Positions 44,454 to 52,833 of a DNA stretch of 64,000 nt are shown one piece after another; the stretch's first letter is position 1, and each line of letters starts with the position of its first letter. The stretch is taken from NCBI RefSeq assembly GCF_963667985.1, contig NZ_OY764081.1, positions 310,001-374,000 on the forward strand. The letters run 5' to 3'. A program made the position numbers and the translations under genes. The notes under the pieces were generated by a model. That model worked only from the letters and a program-made list of their open reading frames with translations. It had not been told where the DNA came from and made no database searches. This stretch comes from an uncultured Methanocorpusculum sp. GTDB lineage: Archaea; Halobacteriota; Methanomicrobia; Methanomicrobiales; Methanocorpusculaceae.

Positions 44454-45039
44454 ATGGGATACCTAATACATATTTGTCATTGGTTTTGTATGCAGGAAGA
44501 TAAAGCACTTTTGTGCTGTTTATCTTAAAATCATACTCAAGTTTCTGGAGCGTACCGGGGATCTCGGTCTCATACCGCAGGAACAGGAATTCTGCATTTT
44601 CTCCAGCTATTCCTTTTTCCATGGTCATCACTGCATGCTTTCCACCCTTGAATCCCGAAATAAGATTCAATGTTGGCTGACCTAGCGTGAGATCCATATT
44701 CCATTTTCGGCTGAATTCTTCTGGAATTGCTGCAGCGCAGACATAGAAGTCGCGGGTACCACGCATCTGTTTTTTGTCAGTAATAAACCGGGAAATTTTT
44801 CCGCCGGATATGGTTTCCTTCTTGACATTCAGATCAGCATTCACAATCCAGAAGGGAACATAGATAAGTTCTCCGGAGGATTCCTTAGAGGGTGTGGCGA
44901 TAGAGTAGGTAACATCACCTACTTTTCCGTCAGCATATAAACTGATCCGCCCGCAGTGGCCGCAGGTCAGCATCATGTCGCGTTCTTTGGCTTTGAGAGG
45001 TGCACCGCAGCCAGGACATTTAAGTTCTTTTAACAGCAT
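44446..45039 (-). CDS. zinc-ribbon protein of the SPFH operon, soluble paralogue
   Basis: 197 residues. 'CPGCGAPL...CGHCG' forms an N-terminal TFIIB-like zinc ribbon. The remaining beta-rich domain includes 'IYVPFWIVNADLN' and 'VLYLPAYKTNDKYVLG', which resemble the 'PFW' and 'YFPIYEI' segments of the two larger neighbours. It has no clear transmembrane helix. It lies 12 bases downstream of the second zinc-ribbon gene. Confidence 0.65.
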   Translation of the reverse strand: MLLKELKCPGCGAPLKAKERDMMLTCGHCGRISLYADGKVGDVTYSIATPSKESSGELIYVPFWIVNADLNVKKETISGGKISRFITDKKQMRGTRDFYVCAAAIPEEFSRKWNMDLTLGQPTLNLISGFKGGKHAVMTMEKGIAGENAEFLFLRYETEIPGTLQKLEYDFKINSTKVLYLPAYKTNDKYVLGIPYE

Positions 45040-45051
45040 TTTTGATCACCT

Positions 45052-46083
45052 TCATTTAAAGTAGTCATAAGTTTCGTTGTAAATGGACTGTACCTTCTCC
45101 TGGGTTCGACCTGACTTCAGACCTTTCCCATTCAATGCTCCTTCCAGAATTTCGTCTCCGTATCTGAATTTCTTATAGAAATATCCGATAAGTACGATAG
45201 CTGCAACGATTCCGACCACAAGGACACCAATTCCGATATCCGCTCCACCGGTCGCGATGGCGAGACCAATTCCAAGACCAATCGCTCCGCCTGAGAGGGC
45301 GCCACCAACGCCTGCAACCGTACTCTGACTGCCTGCATTTCCAGGAGCACGGCCCGAAACAACGCGTGCCGTAATGCCGTCGACGGTTGCGAAGTAGGTT
45401 CTGCCTTCATAGGTGTATCTGACGATCCAGAATGGATAGTAGATCAAAGTGAATGCTTTTGGGAAGAAGAACGACTTCGAGAAATAGACCTTCGTCATCC
45501 GGCTGCTGCCGTCTTTCACGGCCTGCTGGCTGATAGCTTTTCCTCCCACCTCGTATGCGGCATCACGCGACGAGGTCACACCGAATGTGACGATTTCCTG
45601 ATCATCATAGGAGATTGCCTCGGCACGGTCCGGCAGCACGATACTTTGAATACCAAGATCTCCCGCCTCGCAGGCGATCTCCGAGTAGATGTATTCGCGA
45701 TTGATGAGAGCCTCGCGGGGAATCTCAACTTTCTCATTATCCTTTCCCGATCTCTGCTCTTCGATACCGCAGACGCATGCCTTTCCTCTGGCAATCAGAC
45801 GCCAGAACGGAAGATACATGGGGTAGGCCTCAGTTACTGCGGCCGTATTTGGGAGATCTTTTGCTTTCGGTCCTGTTCCAAACCATGCCTTCACTTTTGA
45901 AAGGGCCTTGTCTTTATCGACGGTCATTTTGTACATGACCTTATTTGATCCCTCATCTGTCGTCAGCGTGAACACTGATTCGCAGAACTTACAGAGAACC
46001 AGGTCTTCTCCCTCTTCGCACTGCACCTGACCACCGCATGACGGGCAGGTCATCGAAACGAGGATCTTCTGGGCATCACTCAT
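45052..46083 (-). CDS. membrane-anchored zinc-ribbon protein, paralogue 2 (YdjG-like)
   Basis: 343 residues. An N-terminal zinc ribbon ('CPSCGGQ...CKFC') is followed by a beta-rich domain with 'YPMYLPFWRL' and 'YYPFWIVRYTYEGRTYFATVDG', a PepSY-like strand pattern. Residues about 260-310 are a Gly/Ala-rich hydrophobic stretch with two transmembrane helices, then 'KKFRYGDE' to a soluble tail. It shares architecture with the upstream gene and overlaps it by 4 bases. Confidence 0.7.
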   Translation of the reverse strand: MSDAQKILVSMTCPSCGGQVQCEEGEDLVLCKFCESVFTLTTDEGSNKVMYKMTVDKDKALSKVKAWFGTGPKAKDLPNTAAVTEAYPMYLPFWRLIARGKACVCGIEEQRSGKDNEKVEIPREALINREYIYSEIACEAGDLGIQSIVLPDRAEAISYDDQEIVTFGVTSSRDAAYEVGGKAISQQAVKDGSSRMTKVYFSKSFFFPKAFTLIYYPFWIVRYTYEGRTYFATVDGITARVVSGRAPGNAGSQSTVAGVGGALSGGAIGLGIGLAIATGGADIGIGVLVVGIVAAIVLIGYFYKKFRYGDEILEGALNGKGLKSGRTQEKVQSIYNETYDYFK

Positions 46084-46853
46084 TTTGCTTTCACCCCCGC
46101 ATCAGCAGGTTTTTGCCGTTCAACCACTTTACCTGCAAGAAGTTTTCCTGCGAAAAATCCGGCAATGATCAGAATGAAAAAGACTGGATTCACTATAATG
46201 CCGAGTACTCCTCCAAGGAGACCTAACGTGAAGGCAAGCCCCATGACTGCGATGTATGCGCTGGAACTGCGGGTAGGAGACGAGGTCGTATAGACGGCTC
46301 CGGATGACCCGTCAATGACTGCCTGATAGGATGAACCCTTATAGTCATACGAAATCTCGTAAATCGGGAAGTATACCAGTGCCTGGTCGATGGAAGTTCC
46401 CGCGAGTTCAGGAAGATATGAGTCGATCGCGATATCCGGCTGGATCACTTCGGCTCCTCCCGTGGAGGTTTTTGCATCATAAACTACAGTATTTCCCGGG
46501 GGGATCGTGAGGTCCTGCATTCCTGGAAGCAGTGTTCCTTTCGCGGGTTTTGCAAAAACAGTCTCTTTCCCCTTCACAGTCCGGCGGAACCGGAAAACCG
46601 GGAAGAACTCTTTGGTAAGTTTCGTGATTTTTGCTGTTGACTCGAGATCTTTTGCTTGGGCGGGACCGGCAGTCCAGCGCTTGAAAATCCCTTTTGCTGC
46701 ATTCTCTTCAATGGAGAATAGGAGCAGATAAAAGAATAACGCAGAACTTCGATGAATATAGGTGACCGTATCACAGAATGGACAGGTTGCCATCTGTGTA
46801 CCCGGTTTGACTTGAAGTACCGCGCCACACTTTGGACACTTAAAATCGGGCAT
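46080..46853 (-). CDS. membrane-anchored zinc-ribbon protein, paralogue 1 (YdjG-like)
   Basis: 257 residues. 'CPKCGAVL...CPFCDT' is the zinc ribbon, then 'FFPVFRFRRT', 'YFPIYEISYDYKGSSYQAVIDGSSG' and two transmembrane helices at about 200-245, with a short cytoplasmic tail. The order zinc ribbon, beta domain, membrane helices matches paralogue 2. A four-base overlap with paralogue 2 shows coupling. The TPR gene lies 48 bases upstream on the same strand. Confidence 0.7.
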   Translation of the reverse strand: MPDFKCPKCGAVLQVKPGTQMATCPFCDTVTYIHRSSALFFYLLLFSIEENAAKGIFKRWTAGPAQAKDLESTAKITKLTKEFFPVFRFRRTVKGKETVFAKPAKGTLLPGMQDLTIPPGNTVVYDAKTSTGGAEVIQPDIAIDSYLPELAGTSIDQALVYFPIYEISYDYKGSSYQAVIDGSSGAVYTTSSPTRSSSAYIAVMGLAFTLGLLGGVLGIIVNPVFFILIIAGFFAGKLLAGKVVERQKPADAGVKAK

Positions 46854-46901
46854 ATATTTTTCTTGATTTCTAAGCGGATAAGTATATCTCTCTGCAGGTA
46901 T

Positions 46902-47222
46902 CTACAGTTCGCTCAGACGTATGAGGCACGCCGCTTTTTTCTCAGAGGCTCCAAGTTTGTCAAAGCATTCTGCAAGTTTTTCAAGAGAAAATTTGTCGTC
47001 TGGAAGTAAAATTAGTGTCATCTCAAATGCGCACACGGCATCTCCGTATTTTTCAAGACCGATCAGGGCTGTACCCCTTCCTTTCCAGGCTTCAGCATCA
47101 TTCGGCAGAAGTTCAGTTAATCTCAGGTAGGCTTCCGCTGCTTTTTCATAGCGCTCATCAGCGAGAAGATTGTCTGCGGTCGTCTTCCAGAAGACTGGGT
47201 TGTTTGTGGGGTGAAATGTCAT
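46902..47222 (-). CDS. TPR-repeat protein
   Basis: 106 residues from ATG 47222; ATG 47246 would add 8 residues. Two clear TPR units: 'ADERYEKAAEAYLRLTELLPNDAEAWKGRG' and 'GLEKYGDAVCAFEMTLILLPDDKFSLEKLA', plus a partial third. No signal peptide or membrane segment. It may be the first gene of the zinc-ribbon/SPFH operon (48-base gap) and act as an adaptor, or be unrelated. Confidence 0.75.
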   Translation of the reverse strand: MTFHPTNNPVFWKTTADNLLADERYEKAAEAYLRLTELLPNDAEAWKGRGTALIGLEKYGDAVCAFEMTLILLPDDKFSLEKLAECFDKLGASEKKAACLIRLSEL

Positions 47223-47294
47223 AATAAAACTGCGGAAAATACTCATAACCAGTGGTCATGTTTGACTTGGCAGCACACCCGTGCCGCCGATAAA

Positions 47295-47367
47295 TGCTGA
47301 TATCGGGATTCGAACCCGAGTCGCCGGCGTGAAAGGCCGGCATGATTGGCCTCTACACTATATCAGC
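47295..47367 (-). tRNA. tRNA-Glu (anticodon TTC)
   Basis: A minus-strand cloverleaf: acceptor GCTGATA/TATCAGC, anticodon stem CCGGC/GCCGG with loop CTTTCAC giving TTC, and T arm CGGGTTCGAATCCCG. No encoded CCA. A TATA-like TTTATAAA at about 47397-47404 lies ~30 bases upstream on the minus strand and is its probable promoter. Confidence 0.95.
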
Positions 47368-47436
47368 TCAAACCTGCCTATAATAATCTACGCTGATTTA
47401 TAAAAAGATTGTGATTGACCTCTTTTAATTTCAGGA

Positions 47437-48300
47437 TCAGTATGCGTCGCCGGAGTTCTGAGTCTCCGTCTGGAATGCTGCAAGAAGCTTTTTGTAGACA
47501 GGGCCTGGAACGCCGGTTCCGATCCTTCTGCCGTCGATTTTGGTGATTGCGCAGATTTCTGCGGCCGTTCCTGTGACCATGACTTCGTCGGCGGTGTAGA
47601 GATCAAAGAGTCCAAGCTCGCAGATTTCGTAGCGGATGCCGATTTTCGCGCAGATGTCGAGAAGGACAAGGCGGGTGATGCCTTTGAGGTTGTTGATAGT
47701 CGGAGGGGTGTAGAGAACGCCGTCTTTTATGAGATAGATGTTGTCGCCGGAACCTTCTGCAAGCTTTCCGGTTCGGTCAAGGAAGATGGCCTCGTCCCCA
47801 CCCTTGTAGTTTGCCTCGATCTTACCAAGAATGTTGTTCAGGTAATTGAGGGATTTGATGTTCGGCGGGAGTGTGTCCGGCGGGTTTCTTCTCACACAGA
47901 CCGTCACCGCGGTAAGACCGGTTTCATACAGGTCGCCGTACATTGCTCCCCATGCGGAAGCAGCACAGATGATCGAGGGGTTTGCACAGTGACGCGGATC
48001 GAGTCCCATAGTTCCAACACCACGCGTGATGATCGGACGGATATAGGCATCCTTCAGGTTATTCTGGCGCAGAGTCTCTTTGATGATCTCGCCCATCTCG
48101 GTACGAGTGATTCCTGGATCAAGATCTAAGGCTTTGGCCGAGTCAAAGAGACGGTCAACGTGCTCTTTGAGGCGGAACACACGACCATTGTATGCTCTGA
48201 TTCCTTCAAACACACCGTCTCCGTAAAGGAATCCGTGGTCGAAGATCGACACGGTTGCCTGTTCTTCAGGCACAAATTTCCCGTTTATGTAAACTAACAT
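47437..48300 (-). CDS. ilvE: branched-chain amino acid aminotransferase
   Basis: 287 residues from ATG 48300; the longer ORF start adds 16 non-conserved residues. Class IV PLP fold: '[30 protein letters not shown]', 'ARPI'-type 'YIRPIITRG', the catalytic Lys in '[13 protein letters not shown]' and '[11 protein letters not shown]'. It transfers amino groups to leucine, isoleucine and valine keto acids. It is monocistronic and follows tRNA-Glu. Confidence 0.94.
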   Translation of the reverse strand: MLVYINGKFVPEEQATVSIFDHGFLYGDGVFEGIRAYNGRVFRLKEHVDRLFDSAKALDLDPGITRTEMGEIIKETLRQNNLKDAYIRPIITRGVGTMGLDPRHCANPSIICAASAWGAMYGDLYETGLTAVTVCVRRNPPDTLPPNIKSLNYLNNILGKIEANYKGGDEAIFLDRTGKLAEGSGDNIYLIKDGVLYTPPTINNLKGITRLVLLDICAKIGIRYEICELGLFDLYTADEVMVTGTAAEICAITKIDGRRIGTGVPGPVYKKLLAAFQTETQNSGDAY

Positions 48301-48446
48301 GATAAATAATATGTGATGTGGTATGATATAGGATTTTGGTCTCTGCATGGGAAAATCCGGCGTTCATGCGTTTATTTCAGTGATAGTGTCGGAAAAACGA
48401 GGGTTCATGCAGGGTGATTTTTCAGAATATGCCGGCCCCGCCAAAT

Positions 48447-48456
48447 ACTTATACCG
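48447..48456 (+). promoter_or_regulatory. TATA-like element for FKBP gene
   Basis: ACTTATACCG lies about 25 bases before the ATG at 48477, the spacing expected of a leaderless archaeal transcript. Confidence 0.4.
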
Positions 48457-48476
48457 TTACATCCCACAATCACGGT

Positions 48477-48920
48477 ATGTCAGTACAAAACGGCGATACA
48501 ATACGCGTACACTACATTGGAGAACTAACCGACGGCACACGTTTCGACTCATCGGAGGGTCGCGACCCCCTTCAGTTTACCGTTGGTTCCGGGATGGTAG
48601 TCCCCGGTTTCGATGCCGCAGTTCTTGGAATGGAGATCGGCGAGACAAAATCGGTCACGATCCTTCCGGCCGATGCCTACGGCGAAAAGACCGATGAGAT
48701 GACGGTGGATATTCCACGTGCAGAGTTCGGGGAGGATTTCACCGCAAATCCCGGCGAGCAGCTTATGATCCAGCTTGGGGATGGGAACCAGATCCCGGTC
48801 ACTATCACGAAGATCGATGAGAACACGGTGACGCTTGATGCAAACCACCCTCTTGCGGGTAAAACACTGGTGTTTACGATCACACTGGCTGAGATCTGCC
48901 CCGCAGAACCCGACGCGTAA
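48477..48920 (+). CDS. FKBP-type peptidyl-prolyl isomerase (SlyD-like, short archaeal type)
   Basis: 147 residues from ATG 48477 (MSVQNGDT). The FKBP core 'GDTIRVHYIGELTDGTRFDSS' and 'GMVVPGFDAAVLGMEIGE' is interrupted by an inserted-in-flap (IF) chaperone domain from about 82 to 128, as in SlyD/archaeal FKBP17. It ends with 'NHPLAGKTLVFTITL'. Cis-trans prolyl isomerisation and holding of nascent proteins. Confidence 0.93.
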   Translation: MSVQNGDTIRVHYIGELTDGTRFDSSEGRDPLQFTVGSGMVVPGFDAAVLGMEIGETKSVTILPADAYGEKTDEMTVDIPRAEFGEDFTANPGEQLMIQLGDGNQIPVTITKIDENTVTLDANHPLAGKTLVFTITLAEICPAEPDA

Positions 48921-48958
48921 TTATTCATATCTTCAGAGCAAACACCATATCAGCGAAA

Positions 48959-49237
48959 ATGCCACAGATAACCATACGCTCATTTGCCAAGTTCAGAGAA
49001 CTCTTCGGTGAGGTGAACACATTAACCGTTCCTGAAGGCACCTCTATTCTCGGTGCCCTTCTGGCTTTTGCCAAGACGCAGAAAGACGGGATGAATGAAC
49101 TCTTTGCCGGCGGAAAACTTGGTTCGCATATCATTCTTATGTACAACCGTGAGAGGATCGACTCCGACGACGCAAAGACAATCTCTACGGCAGAGGGTGA
49201 CGAGATCGTTATCTATCCACCGGTTTCCGGAGGATGA
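48959..49237 (+). CDS. moaD: MoaD/ThiS-family sulfur carrier (ubiquitin-like)
   Basis: 92 residues of beta-grasp fold ending in 'PPVSGG', the diglycine that is adenylated and thiocarboxylated. With MoaE directly downstream (start 4 bases after), it forms molybdopterin synthase, supplying the pterin of formylmethanofuran dehydrogenase. A second role as a small archaeal modifier protein is possible but not needed. Confidence 0.9.
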   Translation: MPQITIRSFAKFRELFGEVNTLTVPEGTSILGALLAFAKTQKDGMNELFAGGKLGSHIILMYNRERIDSDDAKTISTAEGDEIVIYPPVSGG

Positions 49238-49240
49238 AAG

Positions 49241-49639
49241 ATGGTTCTTGCATTGCAGAAAGAGGATATTGATATAGGCGCTCTGATCAGTGCCTCACGT
49301 ACGAACAATGACGGTGCCCAGATCGTTTTCATCGGCTGTGTGAGGGATGACGGGAACATGGATGCCCTTGAGATCGAAGCGTTCGTTCCGGTCGCCGAAA
49401 AAGATCTTTCCGATATCGCCACCGAGGCGATGGAACAGTTCAATTTGAACTCGGTCGATATCGTTCACCGGTACGGCCGTCTTGCTCTGGGCGAAACGAT
49501 CGTCGTTATTTTAGTCGGCGCCGGTCACCGTCCCGAGGCGTATGAGGGCTCCCGCTTTATCATCGAGAAACTGAAGGAAAAAGTGCCAATCTGGAAGCAG
49601 GAACTCTCCGGAAATGCCCGGGGAGAGTGGGTACACTAA
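49241..49639 (+). CDS. moaE: molybdopterin synthase catalytic subunit MoaE
   Basis: 132 residues. 'GAQIVFIGCVRDDG', 'HRYGRLALGETIVVILVGAGHR' and 'KLKEKVPIWKQE' are the family signatures, including the Lys residues that act on precursor Z. It pairs with the adjacent MoaD to insert dithiolene sulfur. Confidence 0.94.
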   Translation: MVLALQKEDIDIGALISASRTNNDGAQIVFIGCVRDDGNMDALEIEAFVPVAEKDLSDIATEAMEQFNLNSVDIVHRYGRLALGETIVVILVGAGHRPEAYEGSRFIIEKLKEKVPIWKQELSGNARGEWVH

Positions 49640-49665
49640 CCCTCACTATTTTTGTTAGAAAAAAT

Positions 49666-50793
49666 TCAGAAGAGAATCAGGCATGCCGGATCCAGAAGGA
49701 CTTCCTGCGGCTGTGATTTTAGACTGACTGCCCCGACCGCCCCGATGATGCCTTTTTTCCCGTAGACCTGGACGCCTGATTTTTCTGCAGTCTCGAGAAC
49801 CTCTTCCATGGATACGCGTTCACGACGGATCCTTTCTCCAAGCCTGAGAAGATCATCCGGTACGGTGATTTTTGTCATGATTGCGACACCCCACTCATCG
49901 GAGACACTTTCCTCCTCGACAAATCTGCAGACCTTTGCGGCGAGCGTTGGGAGAACGCTCGGATCGACGGCGAGTTCGATGAAGCTGCAGGAGTTTCCTG
50001 CGGTTTTTTCTTCGATGTCCTGACAGAGGGCGGCGACCTGGTGTCTGATCCCAATCACGCTTCCGGGATCGGTGAGATACTTCATCAGGGCCTGGGAAAG
50101 GGCAAAGGTCGCACCTCCGCATCCTTTCCGGTCGGTATCATCGACGCCGATCGTTACTGGTGTGAGGGCCGGGGTTCGAACTTCCCCAGTGACTACGCCG
50201 TTTCCAACCGTTATTTGCACACCTTTTACTCCTTTTGCATGCCCCATCATCGCCGATAACGAGTATGCTGGACCGCCCGGGATCGAATGAATCGTCTGAA
50301 TGATGTCGGGGCCGTCTTTTTTGACCGCAGCAAGACCTACCGCTGCAAAATCAAGCCTGATCTCGCCATCCTCGCCAATTCTTGCCCATTCGCGAAAGAT
50401 CATCCCGTCGCGGGTGACGGAGATTGCCGCTCCGCCGGCTTTCCTGTGATGGAACTCGCAGAATCCCGCACAACCGCTGGAGAGACACTCGTGAAAAATT
50501 TCCACATCACTCCCGTCGAGGGTTGTAAAAATGCGTTTGCAGGTGGTCTGAGGGAGGGCACTTCTGGATGCGTAATGTGCGGGATTTCTCCCGTGAGGCT
50601 CTTCTTTTACGAAAATGCACCCCTCTTTGATCAGCCGGTTAATCCAGTCCTGGGCCGTTGAGCGGGGGACATTGGCGGCAGATGCCAGATCAGCAGTGGT
50701 GAAGTGCCCTGCTTCGAAGGTCATCTGCCTCATGGCTGTGAGAAATGCTCCGCGGCGCTCGAGGACGCCGCCGGATTTTTCCTTACCGGTCAT
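49666..50793 (-). CDS. winged-helix protein fused to a TiaS-like (DUF1743-type) domain
   Basis: 375 residues from ATG 50793 (MTGKEKSG), overlapping hom by 11 bases. Residues about 10-75 have a winged helix ('GHFTTADLASAANVPRSTAQDWINRLIKEGCI'). A Cys-containing segment 'CLSSGCAGFCEFHH' follows. Residues from about 225 have 'VTIGVDDTDRKG', the catalytic-loop pattern of TiaS tRNA-Ile agmatidine synthetases and relatives, but the rest lacks the TiaS OB and zinc-ribbon domains. A tRNA- or nucleotide-modifying role with a DNA- or RNA-binding head is inference. Confidence 0.6.
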   Translation of the reverse strand: MTGKEKSGGVLERRGAFLTAMRQMTFEAGHFTTADLASAANVPRSTAQDWINRLIKEGCIFVKEEPHGRNPAHYASRSALPQTTCKRIFTTLDGSDVEIFHECLSSGCAGFCEFHHRKAGGAAISVTRDGMIFREWARIGEDGEIRLDFAAVGLAAVKKDGPDIIQTIHSIPGGPAYSLSAMMGHAKGVKGVQITVGNGVVTGEVRTPALTPVTIGVDDTDRKGCGGATFALSQALMKYLTDPGSVIGIRHQVAALCQDIEEKTAGNSCSFIELAVDPSVLPTLAAKVCRFVEEESVSDEWGVAIMTKITVPDDLLRLGERIRRERVSMEEVLETAEKSGVQVYGKKGIIGAVGAVSLKSQPQEVLLDPACLILF

Positions 50794-51769
50794 ATTTGTC
50801 TGTGATAAAGAGGAGGTCCGCCAGAATCGCACTGGCCGTTTCAACTGATCCTGCGCCTCGACCGATGAAGGTGATCGCGCCGGCATACTCGGTTTCAACG
50901 GTCACTGCGTTTAATGTGCCGGTAACGACGAGCGGATTGGTTTTGGAGATAAGCCGCGGCGAGACCTCCAGAAGATTCTTTTCCGGATGAAGGGTTGCAA
51001 TCAGACGTATCGAATGTCCGGTCTCTTCTGCCATCCATAATGCGTCAACAGTCAAATCGGAGATGCCGGTACGTTTCACATCGGCAAGTTTCACATCCAT
51101 CCCGAGCATGGTGTTTGCAAGAATAACGAGCTTGATCGCGGCATCGGTCCCGTTGATGTCGTAGGTGGGATCCGCCTCGGCATATCCAAGATCGCGTGCT
51201 TCGGCGAGTGCCTGGACGTAGGTCAGCCCCTCCTCCTCCATTCTGGTCAGGATATAATTGCAGGTCCCGTTCAAAACACCGTAAAGCGCTTTGATTTTAT
51301 TGCCGGCAAGTCCGTATTTTATTCCACGAAGAATGGGGACGGCGCCTGCTACGGTACCTTCGAAAAGGAATCCGACATTATTCTCTTCCGCCAGTCTGAG
51401 CAGTTCGGCTGAAGCGAGAGAGACCGGGCCTTTATTCGAAGTGACGACATGCTTTCGCCACATGATCGCGGTTTTTATGATGGAAAGCGCCGGTTCACCG
51501 GTCTCGGCGTTTGTGGGAGTTACCTCGACCAAGATGTCGTAATCCGCTTCGGCCGATATTCGTTCTGCCGTCCAGGTGGAATCTCCGCAGTGTCCGGTCT
51601 TCTTTTTCTTTGCGAGAACCTCTTCGATATTGAGGCCGGCGGGGTTAATTACTCCGCTTTTCGAATCCGCTGCGGCAACGATACGGAACCGCTCATCTCC
51701 GGCAAGGACCTCTGCGACACCGCGTCCAACCGACCCAAGGCCGATCAGTGCGATATTCCATGTTTTCAT
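50783..51769 (-). CDS. hom: homoserine dehydrogenase
   Basis: 328 residues. 'IGLGSVGRGVAEVLA' is the NAD(P)-binding motif. 'GTVAGAVPIL', 'ILNGTCNYIL' and 'YAEADPTYDINGTDAAIK' are the substrate-binding residues. It reduces aspartate semialdehyde to homoserine for threonine and (in other organisms) methionine. Upstream and overlapping it by 4 bases is an ACT-domain gene that probably provides feedback control. Confidence 0.95.
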   Translation of the reverse strand: MKTWNIALIGLGSVGRGVAEVLAGDERFRIVAAADSKSGVINPAGLNIEEVLAKKKKTGHCGDSTWTAERISAEADYDILVEVTPTNAETGEPALSIIKTAIMWRKHVVTSNKGPVSLASAELLRLAEENNVGFLFEGTVAGAVPILRGIKYGLAGNKIKALYGVLNGTCNYILTRMEEEGLTYVQALAEARDLGYAEADPTYDINGTDAAIKLVILANTMLGMDVKLADVKRTGISDLTVDALWMAEETGHSIRLIATLHPEKNLLEVSPRLISKTNPLVVTGTLNAVTVETEYAGAITFIGRGAGSVETASAILADLLFITDKYDR

Positions 51770-52281
51770 AAGCCGCCTCCTACCTGATTGATGATGAGAA
51801 GATGTTTCTCAACGGCGATTTCTTTGAGCGTTATCACTGCCTGATTCATCTCCTGTTCGCTCACTGCTTTTATCGTGAGTTTCGCGGTGGAGGGTTCTTC
51901 CATGCCGGGCATAACGATGTCAAGTTCGGTCACTTCAGCAATATGCTTCTTATCGATCCGATTCACCGTATCTGTCAGATCAGTGTGAAGGATATGGCCA
52001 ATCAGAATGAATGTTTTTGTACAGGTGAGATGTTCGGTTCCTATTCGGACGATGGCCACGCCGTTAGCACGGAGGGCATCCATCAGTTCAGCGAGCCGGG
52101 TCTCCGGAAGAGAGATGACAATGTCTACAATTAAAGCTCCGTTCACTGACTTGGTGTCACGCTGATGGGAGATAGTTATGATATTTGCTCCGCTTTTTGA
52201 TATTGGTTCTATTGCGGCAAGTAACTGCCCAGGTTTGTCTTTGAGTTCTAGTCTTAGCGAGGTTCGGACATTTTTTTGCAA
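51766..52281 (-). CDS. ACT-domain amino-acid sensing protein
   Basis: 171 residues. 'LRLELKDKPGQLLAAIEPISKSGANIITISHQR' is a typical ACT repeat with the ligand-binding Gly-Gln turn; a second, weaker ACT-like half follows. In methanogens a free-standing ACT protein adjoins hom and is believed to replace the C-terminal regulatory domain of longer homoserine dehydrogenases, sensing threonine. 4-base overlap with hom. Confidence 0.85.
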   Translation of the reverse strand: MQKNVRTSLRLELKDKPGQLLAAIEPISKSGANIITISHQRDTKSVNGALIVDIVISLPETRLAELMDALRANGVAIVRIGTEHLTCTKTFILIGHILHTDLTDTVNRIDKKHIAEVTELDIVMPGMEEPSTAKLTIKAVSEQEMNQAVITLKEIAVEKHLLIINQVGGGL

Positions 52282-52454
52282 GCGTATCCCTCTGATTCCT
52301 ATTATTTCTTCTTTTTGAAATGGATAAGGATTCCCATAGGCGTATGTATGTCACTGCATGACAAGGTAGACCTCCTCCCGCCAGGCATTATTTCCGCATG
52401 AGGACGCAACGTCTGTGGTAACTCTGAAATCCGATTTCACATTTTACTTTCATT

Positions 52455-52475
52455 GGGGGCGTTGGCCCCTCCCTT
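52455..52475 (+). terminator. GC-rich hairpin with T-run in the spacer before korD
   Basis: GGGGC and GCCCC flank a short GTTG loop, followed by CTCCCTTTTT. It lies in a 280-bp divergent spacer where no coding sequence is seen, so it may end a small RNA or be incidental. The rest of the 52282-52560 spacer contains no gene I can support. Confidence 0.35.
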
Positions 52476-52560
52476 TTTCCTGATATTATCGGGATATACG
52501 GCATACTCAACGGAAGAACTTTTAGCCTGTTAAAGACTCATAATATTGATAGTATTAATA

Positions 52561-52833
52561 ATGAAGCTCGTAGTCAATGAACGCCGGTGTAAAGGCTGCA
52601 ATATGTGTACAAAAGTCTGTCCATACGGGATTTTCCAGGAAGGTAAGAGACCCGGTTCACGCGGCTACATCATCCCGGTTTTGGACCATCCAGAGAGATG
52701 TACAAACTGCCGTTTGCAGAAGCTCTATGGACGTCAACTCTGCGGGATGTGTCAGATGATATGTCCGGACCAGGCAATTTCCTGGATTGATGAAAAACCC
52801 TTCGAGCCTCAGAAAGTGGTGATTGAATATTGA
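52561..52833 (+). CDS. korD: 2-oxoglutarate:ferredoxin oxidoreductase subunit delta
   Basis: 90 residues starting MKLVVNE (an ATG five codons earlier is excluded as the leader is not conserved). Two ferredoxin-like clusters: 'CKGCNMCTKVCPYG' and 'CTNC...CGMCQMICPD'. It feeds electrons to the KorAB core. Its stop overlaps the TTG start of korA. Confidence 0.92.
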   Translation: MKLVVNERRCKGCNMCTKVCPYGIFQEGKRPGSRGYIIPVLDHPERCTNCRLQKLYGRQLCGMCQMICPDQAISWIDEKPFEPQKVVIEY

